NCBI RefSeq assembly: GCF_044542075.1
Contig: NZ_JBITTU010000001.1
Location: 248,001-312,000 of the forward strand
DNA from: Leeuwenhoekiella sp044542075
GTDB lineage: Bacteria; Bacteroidota; Bacteroidia; Flavobacteriales; Flavobacteriaceae
DNA length: 64,000 nt
Reading direction: 5' to 3'
Of this stretch, positions 34,820 through 42,560 are shown in pieces (within the stretch, counting starts at the first letter, position 1; every line of letters starts with the position of its first letter). Both the position numbers and the translations under genes were made by a program. The notes beneath the pieces are model-generated. The model was not told the origin of the DNA. It saw nothing but the letters and a program-made list of their open reading frames with translations, and made no database searches.

Positions 34820-37246
34820 TTACTCTTCAAGATTACTCAATGCTAAATTCATATCTATTCCCGCTTTGAGAACACCCTTAAAGAGGTCTCCCTTTTCTGA
34901 AAATCTATTGATTACCGTCTTTATATTAAATTCTTTAATAGATAAACCTGCTTTTACTTCTACCCACTTCAGAGGAGTAGATACAGTAGCTCCCTCCTTT
35001 GGCCGCACGCAATAAGGGGATGCAAGGGTTTGCCCTTTTCTGTTTTGTAAATAATCAAGATAAATTTTATCTCCCCGGGTTTTTAATGAACGATCTAGAC
35101 TGGTGATTTCCGGAAGCATCTCGTTAACGTAAAGACATAGTAGCTTAATAAAGTTACGTACTTCTTCATACGTATATTTTCCACCCATTGGTATATATAC
35201 ATGCAATCCTGTTGATCCTGAAGTTTTACAATATCCGGGGATATCTGCAGACTTCAAAACTTCTTTAACAGCTTGAGCGGTCTCGATAACATCATCAAAT
35301 GAATTATTTTTTGAAGGGTCAAGATCAATAATACCATAATCTGGATAGTCAAGAGTAGATATTCTAGAATTCCACGGATTGATTTCTATACATCCTAAAT
35401 TTGCCATGTATATGAGTGCAGCCTCATTTTGACATAGTAAATAGTTTATTTCTTTGTCTACAGATTTTGAATAGATAGCCTTGCTATCTACCCATTCTGG
35501 TAAATATTCATTATCCTTTTGATAAAAGCTAGATTCATTAATTCCGTTAGGATGTCTATGAAGGTTTTGTGGCCTGTCAACTAAATAGGGAAGTATATAA
35601 TTTGAAACCTTTATATAATAATCAATCAAGTCGTATTTTAAAAGTCCTGCTTCTGGCCAATAAACTTTGTTAATATTAGAAATAGGAACCTTCATAGAAT
35701 CTATATCTAACACAGAATCTGATTCTGTAGTAGTATTCGTTTTTAAACTCTTTGAAGCCCTAGGTTGCGATACCTCATCAACCTTCTTGTCAAAACGTAA
35801 ACCTTTAAATACAGGATGTCTTAATAAACCAGTTTGTGTTTTCTCCATATACTTTACTTCACAAACTAAATATGGTTTCATCCAGTGTGCTTCTCTTCCC
35901 TTTAAAGAAATCTTTTGATTGAAAGGTGTCGAAGAAATTTCATGGATTTTAAATTTTGATAGCAATTCTTTCTTTTGGGCATTAGAGAAACCACTTCCAC
36001 AGTTACCTGCATAGATTAAATTTTCTTCTATATAATGCCCTAGAATTAGCGAGCCAAAGTGATCACTTTTATTAATTGGGCTGGTATAACCACAAATAAG
36101 AAATTCGTCGCTTTCTATATTTTTTATTTTTAGCCACTGTTCAAACCGAAGCCCGGGATAATAATTACTGTCTTTTTTCTTTGCTATTACACCTTCTAGA
36201 CCACTTTCTATAGCCTGGTTGTAAAACATAGTGCCCATGCCTTCTATATGGTCACAATACACACAATGCTCCAACCCTTCTAATAGCTCTGGCAGAAAAC
36301 TTTTACGGTCTATTAATGGAAGTTGCTGCATATCATATCCATTGAGATATACAATATCAAAAACATAATACCTTAGAACTCCTTTTGTTTTACCTCGCTC
36401 GTAATTCTGTAACTTTTGAAAGTTAGGAAGGCCATCTTCCTCCAGTATTACTAACTCACCGTCAAGAATTACATTTTGAGGGAGAGATTGTAGCTCTTCT
36501 TTAATAAGACTGAACTTTTCATTATAAGATTGCCCATTTCTGGATTGAAGAATAACATCACCTTCATTTACATACGATAGTAAGCGGTAACCATCCCACT
36601 TGATTTCATAAATCCAATCGGGGTTATTAAAAATTTCTTTGGTAGAAGTCGCCAACATAGGTTTAACCTGTTGGTCGATTTTAATTTCACCTGTTGGGAG
36701 AATTGCTTGTTTTTGAGGTAAAGCAAAATCAGGTAGATCTATAGTGTAATTTAATTCGGTTGCATACTCATCCTGTTTTTTTATGAGTAGCCATTGATTA
36801 TTATTTTTAGGGTCATTAATTCTGACTAAAGCGAAATCACCTTTTATTTTTGTGCCAAAAAAGGTAAGTTTTAAATCTCCCTTTTTAAGTAACTGGTTTG
36901 ATGTAGATGGGCCGGTATTATTAAATTCAAAATAACCCTTATCCCATATTTTCATTTTTCCTGCGCCATAATTACCTTTAGGTATTACTCCTTCAAAATT
37001 TAGGTAGTTCACAGGATGATCTTCAGTTTGAATAGCGAGTCGCTTAACTTTTACATTTAAAGAAGGACCTTTAGGTATAGCCCAGCTTTTAAGTACACCA
37101 TCTAATTCTAACCTCAGATCAAAATGCAAACGTGAGGCTTTATGAATCTGAATAACAAAACGATTTAGGTTTTCCTCATTAAGAGTACCTGAAGGTTCTG
37201 GTGTACTCTCAAAATTTCGTTTATCGTTATACTTTTTGAGACTCAT
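34820..37246 (-). CDS. ligD: ATP-dependent DNA ligase D
   Basis: This 808-residue multifunctional NHEJ enzyme has its domains in the order phosphoesterase, ligase, polymerase. The N-terminal 3'-phosphoesterase domain (about 1-160) has QIHKASRLHFDLRLE with His35 and His41. The ligase domain (about 195-490) has the adenylated Lys216 in EIKWDGYR. The C-terminal primase-like polymerase (about 520-800) has the metal-binding Asp641 and Asp643 in DLDPS and the SGSTGLHVYIP block. It fills and seals broken ends brought together by Ku. It lies 4 bases downstream of ku, so the two form an NHEJ operon. All three catalytic centres look intact. Confidence 0.95.
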   Translation of the reverse strand: MSLKKYNDKRNFESTPEPSGTLNEENLNRFVIQIHKASRLHFDLRLELDGVLKSWAIPKGPSLNVKVKRLAIQTEDHPVNYLNFEGVIPKGNYGAGKMKIWDKGYFEFNNTGPSTSNQLLKKGDLKLTFFGTKIKGDFALVRINDPKNNNQWLLIKKQDEYATELNYTIDLPDFALPQKQAILPTGEIKIDQQVKPMLATSTKEIFNNPDWIYEIKWDGYRLLSYVNEGDVILQSRNGQSYNEKFSLIKEELQSLPQNVILDGELVILEEDGLPNFQKLQNYERGKTKGVLRYYVFDIVYLNGYDMQQLPLIDRKSFLPELLEGLEHCVYCDHIEGMGTMFYNQAIESGLEGVIAKKKDSNYYPGLRFEQWLKIKNIESDEFLICGYTSPINKSDHFGSLILGHYIEENLIYAGNCGSGFSNAQKKELLSKFKIHEISSTPFNQKISLKGREAHWMKPYLVCEVKYMEKTQTGLLRHPVFKGLRFDKKVDEVSQPRASKSLKTNTTTESDSVLDIDSMKVPISNINKVYWPEAGLLKYDLIDYYIKVSNYILPYLVDRPQNLHRHPNGINESSFYQKDNEYLPEWVDSKAIYSKSVDKEINYLLCQNEAALIYMANLGCIEINPWNSRISTLDYPDYGIIDLDPSKNNSFDDVIETAQAVKEVLKSADIPGYCKTSGSTGLHVYIPMGGKYTYEEVRNFIKLLCLYVNEMLPEITSLDRSLKTRGDKIYLDYLQNRKGQTLASPYCVRPKEGATVSTPLKWVEVKAGLSIKEFNIKTVINRFSEKGDLFKGVLKAGIDMNLALSNLEE

Positions 37247-37250
37247 AAAA

Positions 37251-38027
37251 TTAAGACGCCTTTTTCTTCTTACGAGCTTCCAGGCTTGCTTTTAATTGAG
37301 CCATAAGATCTTTAGCTTCTGTAGGCTTAACATTTACTTCTTCTACTTTAGTTGTTTTACCTTTTGCTTTGCTATTAATGATTTTCATAAGTTGATCATT
37401 ATAGACATCTTTATATTTAGATAAATCAAATTCTTCAGAATAGTTTTCAATCAAAGAAACTGCCATATCTACCTCTTTCTTGGTGACTTTTGTTTTAGGT
37501 AATTTGAGTTCTGAAGGGTCTCTAATCTCATCATTAAATCGAATTACGTGTAAAACCAAAGCGTCTTTGTAATGACCTATAAGACTAAGGTGCTCCTTCT
37601 GTCGCATAACAAATGTCCCCACACCTAACTTATTAGTACGTTTTAGAGCATCTCTAAGCAGGTTATAAGATTTGCTACCTTCCTTTTGAGGCTCTAAGAA
37701 ATAGGGTTTCTTGAATAAGACATCTGCAACATCGTCTTCTGAAACAAATTCTTCGATATCTATGGTATTACTCTTTTTAAGATTAGCCTTTTCAAAATCT
37801 TCCTTTTCTAAAATGACATATTTATCATCTTTCTTAAAACCTTTTACGATATCACCCCAAACTACTTCTTCACCGGTTTTCTCATTAACACGCTTATATC
37901 GTATTCTTTGATTATCGTGTTTGTCGAGCATATCTAGATCAAGCTTTCTATCTTCTGAACCTGAAAATAGTTTTACAGGTATAGATACCAGACCAAAGCT
38001 TAATGTACCATTCCAAATAGATCTCAT
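37251..38027 (-). CDS. ku: Ku protein, NHEJ end-binding
   Basis: A 258-residue bacterial Ku homodimer subunit that encircles DNA ends and recruits LigD. The family start MRSIWNGTLSFGLVSIPVKLF is clear, and the core beta-barrel arm region and the C-terminal helical part are present. The tail (about 215-258) is Lys-rich (ARKKKKAS), typical of Ku tails that aid DNA binding or sliding. It is the first gene of the ku-ligD unit. A 166-base spacer separates it from the SDR gene on the same strand, whose terminator lies in that gap. Confidence 0.95.
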   Translation of the reverse strand: MRSIWNGTLSFGLVSIPVKLFSGSEDRKLDLDMLDKHDNQRIRYKRVNEKTGEEVVWGDIVKGFKKDDKYVILEKEDFEKANLKKSNTIDIEEFVSEDDVADVLFKKPYFLEPQKEGSKSYNLLRDALKRTNKLGVGTFVMRQKEHLSLIGHYKDALVLHVIRFNDEIRDPSELKLPKTKVTKKEVDMAVSLIENYSEEFDLSKYKDVYNDQLMKIINSKAKGKTTKVEEVNVKPTEAKDLMAQLKASLEARKKKKAS

Positions 38028-38141
38028 AATTTTTATTTTAAAATTACTTATTAAACAAGTGTATTAGAGATAGTTTCAAATTACTTTAACACGGAAACAA
38101 TAAAGTAATCTGAAGAATTATAAATATTGAATTTATCCTAT

Positions 38142-38174
38142 AAAAAAAGGCAACTACTTCTGTAATTGCCCCTT
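38142..38174 (-). terminator. Terminator of the SDR operon
   Basis: Read on the minus strand, AAAGGGGCAATTAC pairs imperfectly with GTAGTTGCCTTT and is followed by a run of T. Confidence 0.65.
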
Positions 38175-38193
38175 TAGCTAATTGTTGAGAGAG

Positions 38194-39042
38194 TTAAGCA
38201 CCTACGACTTCACCTCCATTAACGTGAATTACCTGACCTGTAATATAACTGCTATCTTCTGAAGCAAGAAATACATAAGCTGGTGCCACCTCGCTGGGTT
38301 GACCTGCTCTTCCTAATGGTACATCCTGACCAAAATCTGATACGTCATCAAATGTTGCCGGTATTAATGGTGTCCAGATAGGCCCTGGTGCAACACCATT
38401 AACACGTATATTTTTAGACGCCCACATTTTACTTAATGAGCGCGTAAAAGTGGTTATAGCACCCTTTGTACTACTGTAATCTAACAAATGTGAGGAGCCT
38501 CTATATGCAGTTACAGAAGTAGAATTAATTATAGAATCGCCACTCTTAAATTGACTTTCTAAAGCTTTTACAAAATAAAAATAGGGATAAATATTAGTTT
38601 CAAAAGTTTCTTTTACTTCAGAAATTGTGAGGTTCGCCACACTATCTTTAGGAAACTGAACTGCTGCATTATTAACTAAAATATTAACCTGTTTAAAATG
38701 CTTTAAAATATCGTTAGTACACTGATTGCAAAAAGACTCATCTCTAATATCTCCCTCAAAAAGTAAACACTCTTGCCCTTCTTTCTCTACAAGTTCTTTT
38801 GTAAACGCGGCATCATTACTTTCAGATTTATAAATTATAGCTACTGAAGCTCCTTCTTTTGCAAAATGTACAGCAACACTTCTACCTATACCACTATCAC
38901 CGCCAGTAATTAAAGCAACTTTATTTTTAAGTTTATCAGAGCCCTTGTATCCTTCTCTAATTATTTCGGGCTGGGGATTCATCTGACTTTCACTACCTGG
39001 TAATTCTTGATTTTGCTCGGGAAATTTCTTTGGCTTATTCAT
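38194..39042 (-). CDS. Short-chain dehydrogenase, YghA/general-stress type
   Basis: A 282-residue SDR with the long N-terminal leader (about 1-38, Pro/Gln-rich, PEIIREGYKGSDKLKN) typical of the YghA/GSP39 subgroup. The NAD(P)-binding TGGDSGIGR is at 47-55, NNAA at about 124-127, and the catalytic Tyr189 and Lys193 lie in YSSTK. The family reduces aldehydes or oxidises alcohols and is often induced in general stress; the substrate is unknown. It is the last gene of a three-gene unit with two small proteins of unknown function (gaps 21 and 12 bases), next to the NHEJ genes. This points to a stress or survival island. Confidence 0.88.
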   Translation of the reverse strand: MNKPKKFPEQNQELPGSESQMNPQPEIIREGYKGSDKLKNKVALITGGDSGIGRSVAVHFAKEGASVAIIYKSESNDAAFTKELVEKEGQECLLFEGDIRDESFCNQCTNDILKHFKQVNILVNNAAVQFPKDSVANLTISEVKETFETNIYPYFYFVKALESQFKSGDSIINSTSVTAYRGSSHLLDYSSTKGAITTFTRSLSKMWASKNIRVNGVAPGPIWTPLIPATFDDVSDFGQDVPLGRAGQPSEVAPAYVFLASEDSSYITGQVIHVNGGEVVGA

Positions 39043-39063
39043 TTCTTTATAATTTTAGTTAGG

Positions 39064-39519
39064 TTAATTGGTTATTGCCAGCGAGTTAAAATCTATAGAT
39101 TTTAACTCGCAAATAAACTTATTATGCTTCTCGATAAAGTCATAAAGGACATTTTTGACAAGTTGATTTTTACTTTGTGAATATTCAGCTTTGCAAGATT
39201 CTTGAATAGCAATTTCTATTTGATGACAGTTTTTAATAATATCAGAAAACCCAATTTCAGGCATCATCTCTTTAAAATTATCTGGAATAGGTAAAAGTTC
39301 GTCTGATAGATTCCCTTTAATTCTGGAATCATCTATTACCTCTTCAATAGATTTTACAAAATCAGCTTTACAGGTATATAGATTTTTAAATAATTTTCTA
39401 AGAAAAATATTCTTAGAATTTATCGCTAGATTTTGATACGTATCAAAATACTTTGATGAAATAAATTTTATCCCATAAAGCCGAGAAAGCTCGTTCTGAG
39501 TAGAATTTTGACTAGTCAT
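39064..39519 (-). CDS. Hypothetical helical protein (possible divergent DUF2383-like)
   Basis: A 151-residue, mostly helical protein without signal peptide. Helix pattern, length and the segment DTYQNLAINSKNIFLRKLFKNLYTCKADFVKSI resemble the first two helices of the PA2169/DUF2383 proteins at 22.8 and 23.4 kb, but the conserved YDAEAGYK and GTSLAGDAHR blocks are missing. I treat the relationship as a guess. It is the middle gene of the SDR unit and starts 12 bases after the upstream gene's stop. Confidence 0.65.
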   Translation of the reverse strand: MTSQNSTQNELSRLYGIKFISSKYFDTYQNLAINSKNIFLRKLFKNLYTCKADFVKSIEEVIDDSRIKGNLSDELLPIPDNFKEMMPEIGFSDIIKNCHQIEIAIQESCKAEYSQSKNQLVKNVLYDFIEKHNKFICELKSIDFNSLAITN

Positions 39520-39531
39520 AATAAGGAGATT

Positions 39532-39816
39532 TTAATTTAATTCCTCATTAGGTAGAAAACCAGCTATTATTGGGTTTGAATAATCGGGATGTATATAATT
39601 TACTTTTACCTTATACGTTCCTACAGAACCATCTTTAGAAAAATCCCCATCTTTTATATTAAACCCACCCTCATCTGTATACGATAAACTTAATATAGGA
39701 GCTGTTTTTATAATATCTAATTCCTGATTTTCCTTAAAAGAAAATGGGTGACGTTTTTGAAGATCTTCTAACGTCTTTAAAAAATGATTTTCATTGGAGA
39801 AGTTCATAATGCGCAT
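39532..39816 (-). CDS. Hypothetical protein, 94 residues
   Basis: A small soluble protein with a helical N-terminal part (FLKTLEDLQKRHPFSFKEN) and a C-terminal part that looks beta-rich (GGFNIKDGDFSKDGSVGTYKVKVNY). I do not recognise it. The start is either ATG at 39816 or ATG at 39807 (MNFSNEN). It is the first gene of the SDR unit, so its upstream region should carry the operon promoter. No function is proposed. Confidence 0.62.
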   Translation of the reverse strand: MRIMNFSNENHFLKTLEDLQKRHPFSFKENQELDIIKTAPILSLSYTDEGGFNIKDGDFSKDGSVGTYKVKVNYIHPDYSNPIIAGFLPNEELN

Positions 39817-39962
39817 ATTTTCGTTAGTAATTTTTTAAAATTAAAAACTTAAAATCGCATTTCTACATACGAAAATATAATTATTAAAAATTTAATATAG
39901 TTATTTAAACTTTTCTTAATGAAAAATTACCGTTTTTGAACAAAATGTATACTAATTCAGAT

Positions 39963-40130
39963 CTAACTTCTTCTATTACGCTTACGTCTCCACCATACAT
40001 AAAATAGTATAACAACTATTGGAAGAATAATGAAAACAATTAAATCAAATGGACTCGAGAAATCTATAGGATTGTTATCATCTGGATTTTGAGTACCGTG
40101 TGGCAATTGAATGAAGAGTAGGTTGAGCAT
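39963..40130 (-). CDS. 55-residue single-span membrane protein
   Basis: A short gene encoding a polar N-terminus (LPHGTQNPDDNNPIDFSSPF), one hydrophobic helix (about residues 29-46) and a strongly basic tail (WWRRKRNRRS). This gives an N-out, C-in membrane protein by the positive-inside rule. I recall similar short proteins in flavobacteria with the same LPHG...NPDDN...PIDFSSPFD pattern, which supports a real conserved gene. Function unknown. Confidence 0.65.
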   Translation of the reverse strand: MLNLLFIQLPHGTQNPDDNNPIDFSSPFDLIVFIILPIVVILFYVWWRRKRNRRS

Positions 40131-40464
40131 ACTGTTAATTTAGTTTGATTATTTTTTAAATATTTTTAAAAATAATATAAATCAATTGAGTTCAAATGTT
40201 CATTAACATTTTCAAAATTTAGAATTCAGAGATTTACTCATAACTATCATAATTAGAAGTTTTGCAAACTTTACCTTTAAAATAGCACGATTATGAAACT
40301 AAACAAAATGCAACCGCACGTAACGTGAATTTAAAACGTCAATAAATTATACTAGTGGTTTTCTTTTATGAGAACGTTAGATTTATTACAGTTAAGCTAA
40401 CAGATTTCTATATACCCGTTGTTTAGAGAATATCTATTTTTAGCATCAACATAAATCTTTAATT
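40131..40464. other. Intergenic stretch without a supported gene
   Basis: 334 AT-rich bases between two divergent genes. I found no frame worth calling; the longest clear one is 11 codons. Both promoters must lie here, but no convincing TTTG/TAnnTTTG pair was found. Confidence 0.55.
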
Positions 40465-41283
40465 TTGATTAAAAAATTAGCAACCCTCTTTTTCCTGTGT
40501 ATCTCGTTTATCGCAGTTGCTCAGCAAAACGAAATCACGTTAGTATCGTGGAATATCCGAGATTTTGGCAAAACAAAAAACAATGAAGAACTTAATGCGA
40601 TAGCCGAAATTTTAAGAGACGCAGATATTGTTCCTTTACAAGAAGTGGTTGCAGGCTATGGCGGCGCACAGGCGGTCGCAAAACTCGCAGATATTTTGAA
40701 CCGAAAAGGTGCTAAGTGGGATTATGTTATTAGCGATCCTACACATAGTCCTAAATATGTAACAGAACGTTATGCGTATCTCTGGAAAACCGCTCAAATC
40801 AAAATAAAAAATAGAGGTAACTTAATTAAACAAATAGATGAAGCCGTAGATCGTGAACCCTTTCTCATTGATTTCTACTACAATCGAACACCTTTTACAG
40901 TGATTAACTTTCACTCAAGGCCCTTTGATCAAAACCCAGAGCGCGAGATTAAAGCGATATCAAATTACATTCTAGATAAACTTACCGGAACCGTATTTTT
41001 AGCCGGTGACTTCAATATGAATGAGCAGGAAGATGTTTTTAATCCTTTAAAGAAAAGTGGATTTATAGCGGCTCTTAAAAATCAAAAAACAACACTCAAA
41101 AATCTGTGTAAAGCTTCAGGATATCTTAACTACCCTATTGATAATATTTTCTATTCAGACAATATTCAAGGTGTCAAAACCGGTGTTTTAGATTTTGTGA
41201 AATCGTGTGCTAACTTAGAGAAGGCACGTAATCTTTCAGATCATTTGCCGGTATTTATTCAATTTAAATTTAAAAACCAGTAG
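40465..41283 (+). CDS. Secreted endonuclease/exonuclease/phosphatase-family protein
   Basis: A 272-residue DNase I-fold enzyme with a Sec signal peptide (cleavage likely after IAVA). Catalytic markers are all visible: WNIRDFG, LQEV with the metal-binding Glu, NFHSRP, GDFNMNE and the C-terminal SDHLPV with the Asp-His pair. It could be an extracellular DNase or a phosphodiesterase; the exact substrate cannot be inferred. The best start is TTG at 40465, which gives a complete signal peptide; no ATG in frame does. It is convergent with the response-regulator gene and only 33 bases from it. Confidence 0.85.
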   Translation: MIKKLATLFFLCISFIAVAQQNEITLVSWNIRDFGKTKNNEELNAIAEILRDADIVPLQEVVAGYGGAQAVAKLADILNRKGAKWDYVISDPTHSPKYVTERYAYLWKTAQIKIKNRGNLIKQIDEAVDREPFLIDFYYNRTPFTVINFHSRPFDQNPEREIKAISNYILDKLTGTVFLAGDFNMNEQEDVFNPLKKSGFIAALKNQKTTLKNLCKASGYLNYPIDNIFYSDNIQGVKTGVLDFVKSCANLEKARNLSDHLPVFIQFKFKNQ

Positions 41284-41316
41284 TTTTTTCAGACTTAGAA
41301 AATCTGTTTTACAGAT

Positions 41317-41982
41317 TTAGATAATTCCTTTTCTAATAAGTTTAGCCACTAATTCGGTAGTATTTTTAACGCTAAACTCTACAAAAAGTCTGCTCACCCT
41401 TTTATCTATAGAACTTTCAGAATTAGGCTTGAGATTTTGTTGCATCAACTGCTCTCTAATTTCACGTTTACTATAACCTTCTGCTAGGCTTTTTAAAACA
41501 ATTAAATCGAGTTCTTCGAGCTGAAAAAAATTAGAATCTGTATTTAAATTTATTTGTGGGGATGTGTACTTTTTATTTTCATTTACATCCTGCACAGCCA
41601 TCACGAGTTCGTTTAAGCTTTGTCTACCCTTGCACACATATCCATCAATAGTTAATTGATCAAAAAGCGCCTGTACTTTAGACGGATTATCTTCCATAGA
41701 ATTGACAATAATCTTAATGTCAGGTTGTATTTTACGTACAGCAGCGATAAGTTCTTCCCCAGAATTAAGCTTTTGTTTAAGATGACTTTCTTTAAAAGAT
41801 AAATCTGTCACAAGAAGCTCAAATGGGTCATTTTCGGTTAATGCAACGCTAATCCTATTGTAAGCTTTATCACAATATAATTCTTCAAACAAATACGGCA
41901 CCCCCAGTTTTTCTTTTAAAGTATCAACGATACTTTTATTATCACCTTGAAAATCTTCGGCAATTAGAACTTTTTTGAACAT
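41317..41982 (-). CDS. LuxR-type response regulator
   Basis: A 221-residue NarL/FixJ-like regulator. The receiver domain has the acidic pair Glu9/Asp10, the phosphoacceptor Asp60 in LLVTDLSF and Lys118 near the end (GYVCKGR). The C-terminal HTH is about residues 155-221 (ELDLIVLKSLAEGYSKREI...). The HTH is divergent: the spacing is stretched by NLKPNSESS. Its presumed sensor kinase gene lies directly upstream on the same strand but has decayed (41995-42453). The regulator therefore looks orphaned, although it seems intact itself. Confidence 0.87.
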   Translation of the reverse strand: MFKKVLIAEDFQGDNKSIVDTLKEKLGVPYLFEELYCDKAYNRISVALTENDPFELLVTDLSFKESHLKQKLNSGEELIAAVRKIQPDIKIIVNSMEDNPSKVQALFDQLTIDGYVCKGRQSLNELVMAVQDVNENKKYTSPQINLNTDSNFFQLEELDLIVLKSLAEGYSKREIREQLMQQNLKPNSESSIDKRVSRLFVEFSVKNTTELVAKLIRKGII

Positions 41983-41994
41983 AATACAGAACTT

Positions 41995-42453
41995 TTATTT
42001 TAGTATATAGATCAAGGCTTCAAAGCCTTTTCCTGTTTCTGTGTCAAAACTAATAGTTCCTCTAATGGTTTTTATACGCTTTTCTGTATTACGCAGTGCA
42101 TTTTTTAAAATTAATGCTTCTTTTGAGGCTCCTACTCCATGATCTTTATAATCAATCCTAGAAAATTTGATGTTTCAGAAAATTTTACCGTTGCTAATTT
42201 TGCCTCGCTGTATTTTTTCTGTAGATACTTTTCGGTTTGCTAAAGAACTGGTTTTATCCTGTGCCTCATTAAAATAAAAATATACACTATCTTGAATAGT
42301 CTGCTACAAATAATCGCGCTTGTTATCTTTTCCACAAGAGTGTAAAAATCCACAGAAAATAGGAGTAATGCTTTTTTCAATAGTAGAGTTTAAAGCTAAA
42401 CTATTAACCTGCATCATCATCTTCTGGTCTTGGATATGTAACTTTCCCATCAT
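41995..42453 (-). pseudogene. Decayed sensor histidine kinase
   Basis: One minus-strand frame of 153 codons ends with a recognisable HATPase G-box region. It reads IDYKDHGVGA, then LRNTEKRIKTIRGTISFDT and TGKGFEALIYILK before the stop, 12 bases ahead of the response regulator. Upstream in the same frame are TAG at 42304-42306 and TGA at 42175-42177. A shifted frame reads KYSEAKLATVKFSETSNFL, which restores the missing part of the ATPase domain, so compensating frameshifts are also present. The sensor domain and most of the dimerisation region are absent. I conclude that it is a pseudogene of the cognate kinase. Confidence 0.75.
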
Positions 42454-42560
42454 CTCCAATCATTTTCATTCACTATCTAATAAAAACCATCTAACAAAAA
42501 GCCATTTAGATAATTATATATTTACTTAAATTAATGTAATCTCAATATTTACATACCACA

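Noticed and set aside
39815..39878. Inverted repeat ATATTTTCGT / ACGAAAATAT with 44 bases between the arms, near the start of the 94-residue gene
   Set aside because: The arms are AT-rich and far apart, and one overlaps a possible start codon; chance cannot be excluded.
41300..41318. Weak hairpin AAATCTG / CAGATTT between the DNase I-fold gene and the response regulator
   Set aside because: It has a short stem, overlaps the regulator's stop codon and lacks a clear T-run.
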